From an uncultured Pseudodesulfovibrio sp. (GTDB lineage: Bacteria > Desulfobacterota > Desulfovibrionia > Desulfovibrionales > Desulfovibrionaceae): 64,000 nt of DNA. The stretch covers positions 3,355,518-3,419,517 of the forward strand of contig NZ_OY782498.1 in the NCBI RefSeq assembly GCF_963677845.1, read 5' to 3'. Shown in pieces: positions 27,225-36,057 of this stretch. Below the pieces are notes generated by a model, which worked only from the letters and a program-made list of their open reading frames with translations, did not search any database and had not been told where the DNA came from. The position numbers and the translations under genes were made by a program. The first letter of the stretch is position 1. Every line of letters begins with the position of its first letter.

Positions 27225-27935
27225 ATGGCTGCCCAGAGTGTAGCTGAGCGTTTTGAACAAACGGAAGCGCTGGCGATCATACCGGCCCGGGGAGGGTCCA
27301 AAGGAATTCCGCACAAGAATATTCACCCGTTGTGCGGGAAGCCTCTGATTGCCTACTCTATTGAGACTGCTTTGGCCGCATCCAGTATTGATCGTGTGGT
27401 GGTTTCCACGGACGATAAGGAAATCGCCGCTGTTGCGCGGGAATATGGTGCTGAGGTGCCATATCTGCGACCAGAGTCGTTGGCTTCTGATTCTGCTGAA
27501 ATATCAGGCTGCATAAATCATATGCTGCAATGGTTGTACGACGAGCAGGGATACGTGAGTGATTTGCATACGGTGCTCTACCCGACCCATTTGTTTCGTA
27601 AAGTCTCGTTAGTGGATTCCATGGTGCAAAAGGTTGCTGTAGGTGGATATTATACAGCAACAACTGTTCGACAGATTGATGTTCAAGAGTCTCAATATTT
27701 CGCTCAAGACTGTGGCTGCCTGCAAGTACTTCATGATCGGAAGCGTCCATTGGGCCGGGGGCAATATTACAGAGGGTATGGTTCAGTGCTTGTCCGTTCA
27801 AATCATTTTATGCCGTATTCGCGTTATGCTTCTATATTGACAGATGAAATTGAGTTTATAGACATTGATGAGTGGGATGATTTCTATCTGGCTGAGGAAG
27901 TCATCACACAAGGACTGTACGATTTCGAATTATGA
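27225..27935 (+). CDS. CMP-sugar synthetase (acylneuraminate cytidylyltransferase family)
   Basis: A 236-residue nucleotidyltransferase of the NeuA/PseF/LegF family. Visible motifs are AIIPARGGSKGIPHKNI, LCGKPLIAYSIETAL, VVVSTDDKEIAAVA and the metal-binding DIDEWDDFYLAEE. It should couple a nonulosonic acid or similar sugar to CMP. The usual LQPTSPLR segment reads LYPTHLFRK, an unusual change at the sugar-binding side. No nonulosonate synthase (NeuB/PseI/LegI) or other pathway enzyme is in the window, so the substrate must be made elsewhere or is atypical. The next gene overlaps its stop (ATGA). Confidence 0.8.
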   Translation: MAAQSVAERFEQTEALAIIPARGGSKGIPHKNIHPLCGKPLIAYSIETALAASSIDRVVVSTDDKEIAAVAREYGAEVPYLRPESLASDSAEISGCINHMLQWLYDEQGYVSDLHTVLYPTHLFRKVSLVDSMVQKVAVGGYYTATTVRQIDVQESQYFAQDCGCLQVLHDRKRPLGRGQYYRGYGSVLVRSNHFMPYSRYASILTDEIEFIDIDEWDDFYLAEEVITQGLYDFEL

Positions 27936-29173
27936 TTTTCATACTTCCCATAATAACCGCGAATACCGCGATGGACTGGTGCGAGGCGCCGCTTTTGGGC
28001 CTGTTGAAAAACACGGTGTCAGAGTTGCTTTCGTTGCCGAGCCACCATGATGTTTGGTTTCTGACAGATTCTTCCGTGATTGAAGAGCTGGTTCGAAAGG
28101 GGGGGGCGACATCCGTGTTGCGATTCGAGTCAGACGAAAATGGGTTCACAAGTGAACAGACAACCAACATTATTAAAAATAATTTTGGGGATAAGAGTTC
28201 CGTCACGGTTCTTGATCACAGGAATCCTTTGTTGACAGCGTCTTTGCTGATGGATGCTGTTGAAAAGTACTTTGAAGACAGTCAGTCCCCACTTGTTTCA
28301 ACGGTTACTCCAGATGATCATCCTGTGCAGTTGCGTACCCTTTATAATGTTGTTGATGTCGGGATGATTCATCTGCTTGATCGTGGGGCTAATGCCGTTG
28401 AGAGTCTTCCGGCTCAGCTACATCGTGCGCAAGCTGTTACCAAGGTGTTCCCTTTTGATTGGCGAATCGTCGAAAGTGGTGATTCGGGGAGTGTCGTCTA
28501 CATGTCCGGTGAGAAAGGGCTTGTACCCTTTACCTTTGGAGAAGTGGATTCCTGGAGCGAGATGTGGGTCAAGGAAAGTCCGACAACGGCGCGCATTGCC
28601 TTGGACGTGAACGAGCCCGAGGTATGCGGATATGTTTCATCTTCGGTGGGTTTGAATGGCCGGATATTTGTATCAGAAGACGGCGGTGAATTGTTTTTTC
28701 ACAGTGAGGAAGCAGACAATTCCATGATGCAGCTTGTGCCATTTACCAGAGACGGTCTGGTGTCTGAAAGTCCGATGCTTGTTTCTTTGCAAAACGTGAA
28801 AACATGGCTCGGCGAGTTCGACGAACATATCGCGGGTTTTGCCTATGTCGAGCAAAAGCCTTCAGTCGGCGGACAGTATACCCATGAAAGCCTTTTTTCG
28901 CCTGCAAACGGGTGTTGGTGTGCAAGAACGCAGAGGGGGAATGACGGATGCAAGCTTTCTGGCAGGCAACGGTTCCCTTCGATTTTTCAAGTTGACCCGA
29001 GTTTGTTTGTTGGCACAGTGCAGCAGCTGAGGCATTTAGACGACTTGTTGTCTTCCGGGGAAGTACGTGGTTTTGAACTTGGCAATCATTCTTGTCTTAT
29101 TCAAAAGCCGCTGGATGTTCTTCGCTATACTGCACGTTTTCGGTGTGTAAAGGGGGAGGGGCATGATGCATGA
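27932..29173 (+). CDS. Unrecognised protein, possible nucleotidyltransferase-like N-terminus
   Basis: A 413-residue soluble protein I do not recognise. The first ~140 residues alternate strands and helices (MIFILPIITANT; VWFLTDSSVIEELV; VTVLDHRNPLLTASLLMDAV; SPLVSTVTPDDHPVQL). That spacing resembles a cytidylyltransferase with degraded motifs, but the glycine-rich nucleotide loop is missing. The rest is probably beta-rich. It overlaps the CMP-sugar synthetase stop by ATGA, so the two are translationally coupled and may act together. No signal peptide or membrane segment is seen. A partner or decoy subunit of the synthetase is one guess, held weakly. Confidence 0.55.
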   Translation: MIFILPIITANTAMDWCEAPLLGLLKNTVSELLSLPSHHDVWFLTDSSVIEELVRKGGATSVLRFESDENGFTSEQTTNIIKNNFGDKSSVTVLDHRNPLLTASLLMDAVEKYFEDSQSPLVSTVTPDDHPVQLRTLYNVVDVGMIHLLDRGANAVESLPAQLHRAQAVTKVFPFDWRIVESGDSGSVVYMSGEKGLVPFTFGEVDSWSEMWVKESPTTARIALDVNEPEVCGYVSSSVGLNGRIFVSEDGGELFFHSEEADNSMMQLVPFTRDGLVSESPMLVSLQNVKTWLGEFDEHIAGFAYVEQKPSVGGQYTHESLFSPANGCWCARTQRGNDGCKLSGRQRFPSIFQVDPSLFVGTVQQLRHLDDLLSSGEVRGFELGNHSCLIQKPLDVLRYTARFRCVKGEGHDA

Positions 29174-30155
29174 GGGGGGAGGCATGAATTCGCGACTTAT
29201 GCAATTTGCCGTCAAGAATATGGTGCTTAAATCTGTTTCGGAAAAGTTTGAAAGTACTGATATTTTACAGGAATTTTATCGAGATGTGTGCAACTTGCGA
29301 CTTCCCAATAGGGGAAGGGCTGTGGATATTCGATTGCCGCAGTCTGTGGAAAAGTACGTTTCGCCACCTAATACAGCTTTCCGCGATTTGACTCCTGTTG
29401 GAAATCGGCGATTTATGGGCATTGAGGTGTATAGCCGCCGCCTTGTCGAGATAAGCTGTGAAGATGGCATGCGAGATTTGCCTGTGGAATACGGCGCATT
29501 CGCATTGACAGGTACGCCCGACGGCTTTGCTTTTATTGCTTCGATAGATCAGCAACTCACTGTACTCAAACGTGATTTGACTATTAATTCCACTTGTTCG
29601 TTAAAAGATTTTGGGGTCAGTGCAAATGGCGCTACCCGGATAACAACTTCAGATGACTCCTTTGTGGTGGTTGTTCCGGAAAGCAGAAAAGTCCTTTTTA
29701 TCGATAAGGATTTGCGACTCAAAAAAAGTGTTAATTTGCCGTATGGTTCTACCGTTCATGATGTTGTTGGTTACAATGGTGGGGTTTTACTTTCGGAGAG
29801 TGTGCCGGTTTGCAATGAATCTGGTGCTCTTCTTTGGATGAATGAGCATGGGGATGTTTTCACCATATTTGAAGAATTGGATAGACCTTTCGGGCTTTCG
29901 ACATATCAGGATTGTATCCTTGTCGGTGATTTTAGAGGATTACATTTTGTTCATGTTGAAGGAATGATCGTTGGAGGGCATCAATGTATTCCATGGAACG
30001 AGTTTGCTCAGAAGGTTCAGGCAAGAAGCGGATATATTTATGAATCCGTTATAGAATTGGATAGAGTGACAACGATTGTGAGGCTCGCCAGCGGTGGGAT
30101 CAGTGCAAATACCAATTTTTGTCTGTGTGAATTTGATTTGAACGATATCCGGTGA
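29163..30155 (+). CDS. Unrecognised protein with beta-propeller-like repeats
   Basis: A 330-residue protein with no signal peptide. From about residue 60 it shows repeated short strand blocks, such as GFAFIASIDQQLTVLKRDLTI, SFVVVVPESRKVLFIDKDLRL, GGVLLSESVPVCNESGALLW and DCILVGDFRGLHFV. These resemble blades of a six-bladed propeller of the NHL/SMP-30 kind. No catalytic residues are evident. ATG 29163 overlaps the previous gene and follows GGGGGAGGGGC; ATG 29184 (MNSRLMQF) is an alternative, also after a G-rich stretch. Its place in the glycan operon suggests binding or modifying a sugar product, but the function is unknown. Confidence 0.5.
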   Translation: MMHEGGGMNSRLMQFAVKNMVLKSVSEKFESTDILQEFYRDVCNLRLPNRGRAVDIRLPQSVEKYVSPPNTAFRDLTPVGNRRFMGIEVYSRRLVEISCEDGMRDLPVEYGAFALTGTPDGFAFIASIDQQLTVLKRDLTINSTCSLKDFGVSANGATRITTSDDSFVVVVPESRKVLFIDKDLRLKKSVNLPYGSTVHDVVGYNGGVLLSESVPVCNESGALLWMNEHGDVFTIFEELDRPFGLSTYQDCILVGDFRGLHFVHVEGMIVGGHQCIPWNEFAQKVQARSGYIYESVIELDRVTTIVRLASGGISANTNFCLCEFDLNDIR

Positions 30156-30191
30156 AAGAATTTAACGGCCCCCTTTTGAAGTATGTGGGGT

Positions 30192-31307
30192 ATGATGAAT
30201 ATGACACAAAAGTTGAAATTGGCACTCTATGGCGCGGGAAGTGGCGGCGAAATAATGGAAAGAACTCTTCGTGGTTCTGGGGTGCGAGTTGTCGTTTTTT
30301 TTGATTCGGATTCGTCAAAAAAGGGTTCTACCCTCAATGGAATCCCGGTCGATAGCCCTGAAAACCATGACAAATATGAGTATGATTTTATCATAATCGC
30401 ATCGACAACAGTGTACGAAGAGAGCATCTACAATACTTTGAGGGCATTGCAAATTCCCGGTGAGGTCATTGTTCCTCGTACTCTTTTGACAAATAATCTT
30501 CCTTCAACAATAAGAGATTATCGAAATGGGGCTTGCCCGGATGTTTGCGCTTCCGGGATGTCTTATCACCGGCAAGCGATAATACCGCAGTATTCTGCCC
30601 ATACAATTTTCAATTATGCACAGACTTCAATGGATATTTTTTATGATTTTTCCGTTGCAAAAGAGTTGCTCAATGGTCGCACGACAACTCCGAAAGTCTG
30701 GCTTATTGGTTTGACTTATTACTCTTTGCATTATGACATGAGCTTGTCACAGCCTTGGACGCGGGTGTTTTATTACAAGGATTTATTTGGCTATCATAAC
30801 CTTTCAGAGAAAAGAAAAGCCTACTATTTAAACGAATTTGATGTGAAAAAAATGGCTGAGATGCTTCCAGAGTCCCTTGTGAAAAGAGTTCAGGCGGCTG
30901 AATACACAACGCAGGTCCTGGAAAACAGGCACGTGGTTGACGCTAAAACTCTGGTTGATTTGTCTCGAAAACAGGCAAAGGCGGACTCCAACAAGGACTA
31001 CCCTGCGACTTTGGATGAGAATAAAGGCCTTCTCGAAGCGTATGTTCAGTTGCTTGTGGATAAAGAGATTCAACCTGTATTCACATTGATTCCATTTCCA
31101 GATGTATATCCGATTGGAGAAAGTCTTTTTACGGAATTCTTTGAATACCTTGATGGACTTGGAACAAAATATGGCTGCCAATTCATAAATGGATATGATC
31201 TGAACGGATATGGCGACGAGTGTTTTTATGATACTTCACACCTCAATTTGCAAGGTGGGATTAAGTATACTCAGCATGTGGATGAGTTTTTGAACAAGAT
31301 ACTCTAA
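30192..31307 (+). CDS. Rossmann-like domain fused to SGNH-like domain (second copy)
   Basis: About 371 residues. The N-terminus KLALYGAGSGGEIMERTL with VVVFFDSDSSKKG and FIIIASTTVYEE forms a nucleotide-binding-like domain. The C-terminal part has ASGMSYHRQA, TYYSLHYDMSL and CFYDTSHLNLQGG, the last a good SGNH block with Asp and His. It is a diverged paralogue of 10848-11972, which shares the same order of motifs. Possible starts are ATG 30183, 30192, 30195 and 30201; GGGG at 30187-30190 favours 30195 or 30201. It is the last gene of the plus arm, followed by a terminator-like palindrome. The role in glycan acylation is inferred. Confidence 0.55.
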   Translation: MMNMTQKLKLALYGAGSGGEIMERTLRGSGVRVVVFFDSDSSKKGSTLNGIPVDSPENHDKYEYDFIIIASTTVYEESIYNTLRALQIPGEVIVPRTLLTNNLPSTIRDYRNGACPDVCASGMSYHRQAIIPQYSAHTIFNYAQTSMDIFYDFSVAKELLNGRTTTPKVWLIGLTYYSLHYDMSLSQPWTRVFYYKDLFGYHNLSEKRKAYYLNEFDVKKMAEMLPESLVKRVQAAEYTTQVLENRHVVDAKTLVDLSRKQAKADSNKDYPATLDENKGLLEAYVQLLVDKEIQPVFTLIPFPDVYPIGESLFTEFFEYLDGLGTKYGCQFINGYDLNGYGDECFYDTSHLNLQGGIKYTQHVDEFLNKIL

Positions 31308-31343
31308 TGAAAAATACTTATGATTTTATTTCTTTTGACAGAT

Positions 31344-31367
31344 TTGATCGTGATCAATTTTTCTTTT
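31344..31367 (+). terminator. Probable terminator of the plus-strand glycan operon
   Basis: The palindrome TTGATC-GT-GATCAA is followed by TTTTTCTTTT. It overlaps the last codons of the convergent glycosyltransferase gene. The stem is short and AT-rich, so efficiency is uncertain. Confidence 0.45.
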
Positions 31368-32166
31368 CCGTTCCCTGAGATGCGAACCAGCTCCTTGCTT
31401 TGAGAGCTAATTCTTTTGAATGATCCAACAGAGCTGTAAAGCGTGCCTTGCCGTGTAAACCGACTTGTCGGGTGTCATGGCTTCTGTGACTATACAGTGT
31501 TTTGGGAACGTGCATGAACCGAGCACCGTTTATGGCGAATCGGAGATAACATTCGTGGTCATCGGCCATGGCGGATTCGTCATAGTAGCCATGGGATAGA
31601 TGGAGCGACGTCTTGTAAAGCGTAGCCACGCCACACAGATACCAGTCACAGAAAGAGTGGTCGAAACGATAATCCGGCAGCTGAAATTCTTGAAGAATTC
31701 TATGGGTATCGTCTATGATAAACATGTCGGAATACACAAAGTCTGCCTGGTCGGCATCAAGGTGTTCCGCTAGGGTAGAATACATTTGCGGGTGGCAGAT
31801 GTCATCCGAGGCAACAAAGGAACAATATTCTCCTTTTACTGCGTGAAATCCTCGATTGTATGTGCCGGTTGAGCCGAGATTCTGCTTGTTTTCAAGAAAG
31901 GTGATTGATCTGTTTTTTTTGTAGCGCTTGTGCGAGGTGCGGATGAATTCGTCCTTATCTTCGTCATAACGCGACAGAAAAGAGACAGAGTCTTCGTCGA
32001 CCCCCTTAATCCAGTTCCGAATAACCTGAGCAGAGTTGTCAGTAGAGCAATCATCTACGATGATGATTTCAAGATTTTCGTAATCTTGAAAATAGATGGA
32101 ATCGAGACATGTCTCTATGTATTCAGAATGATTATAACTCGGAACAACAATGGATATCAGTTTCAT
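31354..32166 (-). CDS. Family 2 glycosyltransferase (GT-A)
   Basis: A 270-residue GT-A glycosyltransferase. It begins MKLISIVVPSYNHSEYIETCLDSI and continues with EIIIVDDCSTDNSAQVI, which binds the nucleotide. The NLGSTGTYNRG segment and the DXD-like SFVASDDICHP follow. A later AMADDHECYLRFA supplies the likely catalytic aspartate. It inverts configuration on transfer; donor and acceptor are unknown. It is convergent with the plus arm of the island and about 100 bases downstream of a methyltransferase on the same strand. Single-domain length is normal. Confidence 0.85.
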   Translation of the reverse strand: MKLISIVVPSYNHSEYIETCLDSIYFQDYENLEIIIVDDCSTDNSAQVIRNWIKGVDEDSVSFLSRYDEDKDEFIRTSHKRYKKNRSITFLENKQNLGSTGTYNRGFHAVKGEYCSFVASDDICHPQMYSTLAEHLDADQADFVYSDMFIIDDTHRILQEFQLPDYRFDHSFCDWYLCGVATLYKTSLHLSHGYYDESAMADDHECYLRFAINGARFMHVPKTLYSHRSHDTRQVGLHGKARFTALLDHSKELALKARSWFASQGTEKKN

Positions 32167-32268
32167 GGCAATACCGTATGGGCAATAATGTTCATTTGCT
32201 GAATTAATGCAAAAGATATTCCTTGCTGTGTCCTTGGCAAGCGTCCCTTATACACTGTGTCAGTATGG

Positions 32269-33177
32269 TTACTTCCGGGTCGCAATGACAGTTATTCCTG
32301 CTTCCTGCACATCCATTCTGTCAATGTCCAGCCCGGCTTCTTGGCAGTAGCTTTGAATTTCTTCGGGAGTGCTTCTGATACAGTTGAGAGGTCGGAACCA
32401 GTCGAAGTTGATGTGGTTCATCTCTTCCATAGTCAAAGTGGGGTCGTAATACATCTTGCAGAAATTCCAATAGAGGAGACGTTGTAGATTTTGTGGGCCT
32501 TTTTTTATGCCAAGAAGTTCGACGTCTTCAGGGACATCAATGGTAATATCCAGTTCTCCCAAGGCTATGCCCAGTTTTGTGAGCGGCTTCAGCGCTTCCC
32601 AGGCTTCGTCATTATCCATGGGAACGAGTTGCTCACGAATGTAATCGTCGGAGTATTCTCGCATCGGGCTTTTTTTGACGTACACATAGAACATGAATTT
32701 CCCACCGGGTTTGAGCTTGGTGGTCAGGGAGATGATCGCATCCCGCACCGAGTCTGTGTGGTGGAGGACGCCCTCTGATAAAATGATGTCCACTGAGTTG
32801 TCCGGTACAGGCGAGTTGAGAAGATCGGACTTGTGGAATTCGCCGGACAGTCCCTCTTTTTCGAAACGATCTTTGGCAACAAAGACTGCGTCGCTGATAT
32901 CTACTCCGATGAAATGATTGTCGGAAAGATATCCGTCAAAGAGAAGCAGGGCTGACATGGCTGCTCCACACCCTGCGTCCAGAATGGTTTTGGGACCGTT
33001 GGCAAACCATTGTCCCCGCACCTCGGGCTTACCGCCGCAGTATCGTTCAATTAACCATTCTTTGGCGCGTTTCAGAGACGCTTCTGATTCAAATGTATCC
33101 AGTTTGGCCCACTTATACCCGAAAGTGTCAGCAGTTTGTGTTTGGTTTTCTGATATCTTTTTTGTGTCATTTTTCAT
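32269..33177 (-). CDS. Class I SAM-dependent methyltransferase
   Basis: A 302-residue protein with methyltransferase motifs TILDAGCGAAMSALLLF (motif I, about residue 65), FIGVDISDAV, SVDIILSEGVLHHTDS (motif IV) and LKPGGKFMFYVY. A C-terminal extension of about 120 residues includes FDWFRPLNC, so this is longer than a minimal methyltransferase. It may methylate a sugar or a lipid-linked glycan, judged only from its place at the edge of the glycan island. GGAG precedes the ATG. It is divergent from the Elp3-like gene, with a 289-base gap in which I see only a very short open frame (33322-33411) of doubtful reality. Confidence 0.75.
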   Translation of the reverse strand: MKNDTKKISENQTQTADTFGYKWAKLDTFESEASLKRAKEWLIERYCGGKPEVRGQWFANGPKTILDAGCGAAMSALLLFDGYLSDNHFIGVDISDAVFVAKDRFEKEGLSGEFHKSDLLNSPVPDNSVDIILSEGVLHHTDSVRDAIISLTTKLKPGGKFMFYVYVKKSPMREYSDDYIREQLVPMDNDEAWEALKPLTKLGIALGELDITIDVPEDVELLGIKKGPQNLQRLLYWNFCKMYYDPTLTMEEMNHINFDWFRPLNCIRSTPEEIQSYCQEAGLDIDRMDVQEAGITVIATRK

Positions 33178-33466
33178 TTTTTCTCCGGACGTGAGCTCGT
33201 GTTCGGTGAGTTGAAGCTTTCTGTGACTATTGGTGGTTGTTACCAGTTCAGAGTATGACTGACTAGACTCGAAGATTTCAAATCTCAGTTTGTTTGTCCA
33301 TATAAATCATTTGGTCGCAGTATGAAGGCGGTTGTCAGTGAAGTTTTGTTGCGTAGAGCTCGGAGCGCCGAAGAATGTCAAGAAGGTTACGTTTGCCCGT
33401 GTGGTACATGAGTGTTAACGTCCCGCGGTGTAAACAAGTACCTTTTCAGCCTTTTTAGAGAACATT

Positions 33467-34495
33467 ATGTCGCATGCCATTCGATTTTCCCACCCCGAAC
33501 CTGAACCTGTCAGAACGCGCGTCTGGCCGGTGTTTCTGCCTTTTGCAGGATGTCCTTACAGGTGTGTTTTTTGTGCTCAGGATAAACAGACCGGACAGGA
33601 TGAGGCTGATCTTGAGGCTATACTCCAAACATTGGAAGCAGACCTTGATCAAGCACTGGCTTTGGGGCAGGGGCCGTATGAACTGGCCTATTTCGGAGGC
33701 ACGTTCACGGCCTTGCCGTCGCCATGGCCCGAAGCTTTTCTCGGATTGGCCATGCGTTATCGTGAGCGGGGACTGATTACTCATGTGCGTTGCTCCACTC
33801 GGCCTGACTGTGTGGACGAACCTTCTTTGGCTTTGCTCCGCGCTCAAGGGCTCGACATGGTGGAACTCGGCATCCAGTCCTTTGATGATGAGGCCCTCAA
33901 GACCTCTGGCCGTGGCTACACAGGCGATGTTGCTCGTGCAGCCTGTGAAGCGGTCAAGGCGTCTGGTCTGTCCCTCGGCGTTCAGTTCCTTCCCGGGCTT
34001 CCCGGTGATCGACCCGGCCTGTTTGCTTCGGACATGTGTATAGTCGCCGATTTAGAGCCGGAAACAGCACGTCTGTATCCTTGTCTGGTCATTAATGGCA
34101 CGCCCATGGCTCGTATGTGGGAGCGCGGTGAGTATGAACCGTGGTCGTTGAAACGCGCCAAGGCAGAGCTTTCTGAGGCTTTGCCGGTGCTGTGGGAAAA
34201 GAATGTCCGCATCATACGACTTGGTCTTGCCCCGGAAGGTACACTGGAAGGAAATATACTGGCTGGGCCGTGGCATCCCGCCTTTGGGCAATCCGTGCGC
34301 GGAATGGCCTTGCTTAAAATACTTCGTGCCGAGATTGTCCGTCTTGGAAAGAAGCCGGTGTGCTTGGATGTTCCTCGTCGGTATTCTGGGGAAATTTATG
34401 GACACGGCAGGGAACTTGCCTCGTGCTATTTTGAGTTGGGTTTGCCGGAGTCGGCTATCAACTTTGTGGATGGGGAGTGCTTTCAGCTTTCATAG
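33467..34495 (+). CDS. Elp3-like radical SAM protein
   Basis: A 342-residue radical SAM enzyme. The cluster motif is GCPYRCVFCAQ near residue 30, followed by ELAYFGGTFTALP, THVRCSTRPDC, MVELGIQSFDDEAL and GVQFLPGLPGD, the usual strand order of the Elp3/HemN-like radical SAM core. It lacks the acetyltransferase domain of full Elp3. Bacterial proteins of this size and pattern are mostly uncharacterised and may act on tRNA or cofactors. It lies upstream of the amidohydrolase on the same strand with a 150-base gap, so cotranscription is possible but not required. Confidence 0.75.
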   Translation: MSHAIRFSHPEPEPVRTRVWPVFLPFAGCPYRCVFCAQDKQTGQDEADLEAILQTLEADLDQALALGQGPYELAYFGGTFTALPSPWPEAFLGLAMRYRERGLITHVRCSTRPDCVDEPSLALLRAQGLDMVELGIQSFDDEALKTSGRGYTGDVARAACEAVKASGLSLGVQFLPGLPGDRPGLFASDMCIVADLEPETARLYPCLVINGTPMARMWERGEYEPWSLKRAKAELSEALPVLWEKNVRIIRLGLAPEGTLEGNILAGPWHPAFGQSVRGMALLKILRAEIVRLGKKPVCLDVPRRYSGEIYGHGRELASCYFELGLPESAINFVDGECFQLS

Positions 34496-34645
34496 TTTCT
34501 GCCTTGGACGTGAGGAACGCCTGTGCCAGCGACGTATATTCTTTCCTTTACCCCAAGAGCAAAAGCGACTATTCATTACTCTCAGTCCGTGCGCGGACAT
34601 TTTACCGAACCATAGACCTCAATGCAGGGGAGTAGGCGATACCGA

Positions 34646-35776
34646 ATGGTTGAACTCGTTCGTGCGGCCAAAGCCGCGACCATGACCCCCGGTTCCGAGC
34701 CCATCAATGATGCGGGCATTCTCGTGGACCAGGGAATTATCAAGGAAGTTGGCAGGTATAAAGACCTGTCCCAGTCTCATTCTGGTCCAGTCATGGACCT
34801 TGGCGATACCTTTCTCGTTCCGGGCCTGATCAATGCCCATTCCCATCTTGAATTGGCTCATTTGCGAGGCACATGCCCATCCGGTCAGGGATTCGTGACC
34901 TGGGTAGAGGATTTGCTTAAACAGCCCATTTTTGATCTCGATCCCGTAGCGCTTGAATCAGCCGGACAGGAACTTAAACGATCCGGCACCATTATGGTTG
35001 GAGATATCGCCACCCGTTTCGCCAAGGAAATGGCCGGAATGCTTGAAGCATCCGGTCTTTTTTTTGTGGTCTTTTGTGAAGCCATAGGCGAAACCGTTCC
35101 CCGGAAAACTTTTATTCCTTCAGGTGACTTTGAAGCCGGCTTGATTTCCGTGGCAGGGCATTCTCTTTACACCACCCATGTGGATGTACTTCGAGCCGCC
35201 AAGGCCGAGACGCTTGAGAAAAACATTCCTTTTTCTTTGCATTTGGCCGAACACGACGACGAGGTCGCGATTATGGCAGGTGAGCCGAGTGCTTTCCTTG
35301 ACCTTCTTCAGGCCCGAGGGCGTTTGCTTGATTTTGAGCCACCCAAAAAGCGGCCAGTACAACAGGCTGCCGCACTCGGTTTGCTTGATGAAACAACGCT
35401 TGCCGTTCATTGTGTCAAAGTCTCGGACGAGGATATCGAAACCGTACGCCAGTCCGGTGCCACGGTTTGTCTTTGTCCTCGGTCTAATGAATTTATCGGC
35501 GTGGGCCGTGCGCCATGGGAAAAGTGGTTTGTCTCTGGTACCCCGCTTTGTCTTGGTACGGATTCACTCGCGTCCAATCATGATCTCGACCTGTGGAACG
35601 AGGCCGTGTATCTTAAACAGAATTTTGACGGCGAGCTGTCACTGAATGACGTGCTCGCCATGATGACCCGCAACCCGGCCCGGATTATGAGCGCAGGGCA
35701 TATTCTTGGCACGTTGGAACCCGGCAAGGTCGCCGCGTTCGCCAAGGTGCCGGAGAAGGTGATGGAATTGTTTTAG
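34646..35776 (+). CDS. Amidohydrolase of the aminodeoxyfutalosine/adenosine-type deaminase group
   Basis: About 376 residues of the metal-dependent amidohydrolase superfamily. The HxH metal motif is in LINAHSHLELAHLRG near residue 60. Further ligands lie in LHLAEHDDE, the AVHCVKVSDED histidine and the aspartate in GTDSLASNHDLD. The NAHSHLELA form and overall length fit the group that deaminates aminodeoxyfutalosine (menaquinone pathway) or related purine compounds; the exact substrate is inference. The frame begins at ATG 34622, but ATG 34646 (MVELVRAAKA) has GGGGAG upstream and begins the conserved region. The gene ends before a repeat-rich gap of about 280 bases. Confidence 0.75.
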   Translation: MVELVRAAKAATMTPGSEPINDAGILVDQGIIKEVGRYKDLSQSHSGPVMDLGDTFLVPGLINAHSHLELAHLRGTCPSGQGFVTWVEDLLKQPIFDLDPVALESAGQELKRSGTIMVGDIATRFAKEMAGMLEASGLFFVVFCEAIGETVPRKTFIPSGDFEAGLISVAGHSLYTTHVDVLRAAKAETLEKNIPFSLHLAEHDDEVAIMAGEPSAFLDLLQARGRLLDFEPPKKRPVQQAAALGLLDETTLAVHCVKVSDEDIETVRQSGATVCLCPRSNEFIGVGRAPWEKWFVSGTPLCLGTDSLASNHDLDLWNEAVYLKQNFDGELSLNDVLAMMTRNPARIMSAGHILGTLEPGKVAAFAKVPEKVMELF

Positions 35777-35831
35777 AGGCCGAATGGAAGCCGCCTGTGG
35801 CGGCGATGTCGGGTGATTTCGTCTCCGACGG

Positions 35832-35852
35832 GCAAGGGGCTATACCCCTTGC
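35832..35852. repeat. Perfect intergenic hairpin GCAAGGGG/CCCCTTGC
   Basis: Eight-base arms with a CTATA loop, in the gap before pyrB. No T tract follows, so it is not a standard terminator. A nearby GTCGCTTTGCGAGG resembles the GTCGCTTCGCGAGG edge of repeat family B copy 1, suggesting this is part of the same repeat complex. Confidence 0.5.
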
Positions 35853-35945
35853 ATCCCCATTGTCGCTTTGCGAGGTGGGTGAAATCGATTGAAAACAGTG
35901 TTCTGAAACGCTGTTAAAATATGATGATCTCAAGCCACGAATGTA

Positions 35946-36037
35946 GCTTGCTATAAAAAGTTTTGGAGATTCCCAAGACCCTTTTACAAAAAGGTTCTTG
36001 GGCCCCCGGAGGGCTCCCCGAGAGGGCTGCCTGAGGC
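35946..36037 (+). repeat. Intergenic hairpin repeat, family B, copy 2
   Basis: Runs AAAAAGTTTTGGAGA, then hairpin arms CCCAAGACC/GGTTCTTGGG, then CCCCCGGAGGGC and a GCCTGAGGC end. It shares element order with copies at 1581-1670 and 40085-40204. It lies between the amidohydrolase and pyrB, 20 bases before the pyrB start. Confidence 0.6.
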
Positions 36038-36057
36038 ATATTGGAGGCACACACGAT

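Noticed and set aside
33322..33411. 29-codon open frame in the gap before the Elp3-like gene
   Set aside because: Too short, no clear ribosome site and no features; probably chance.
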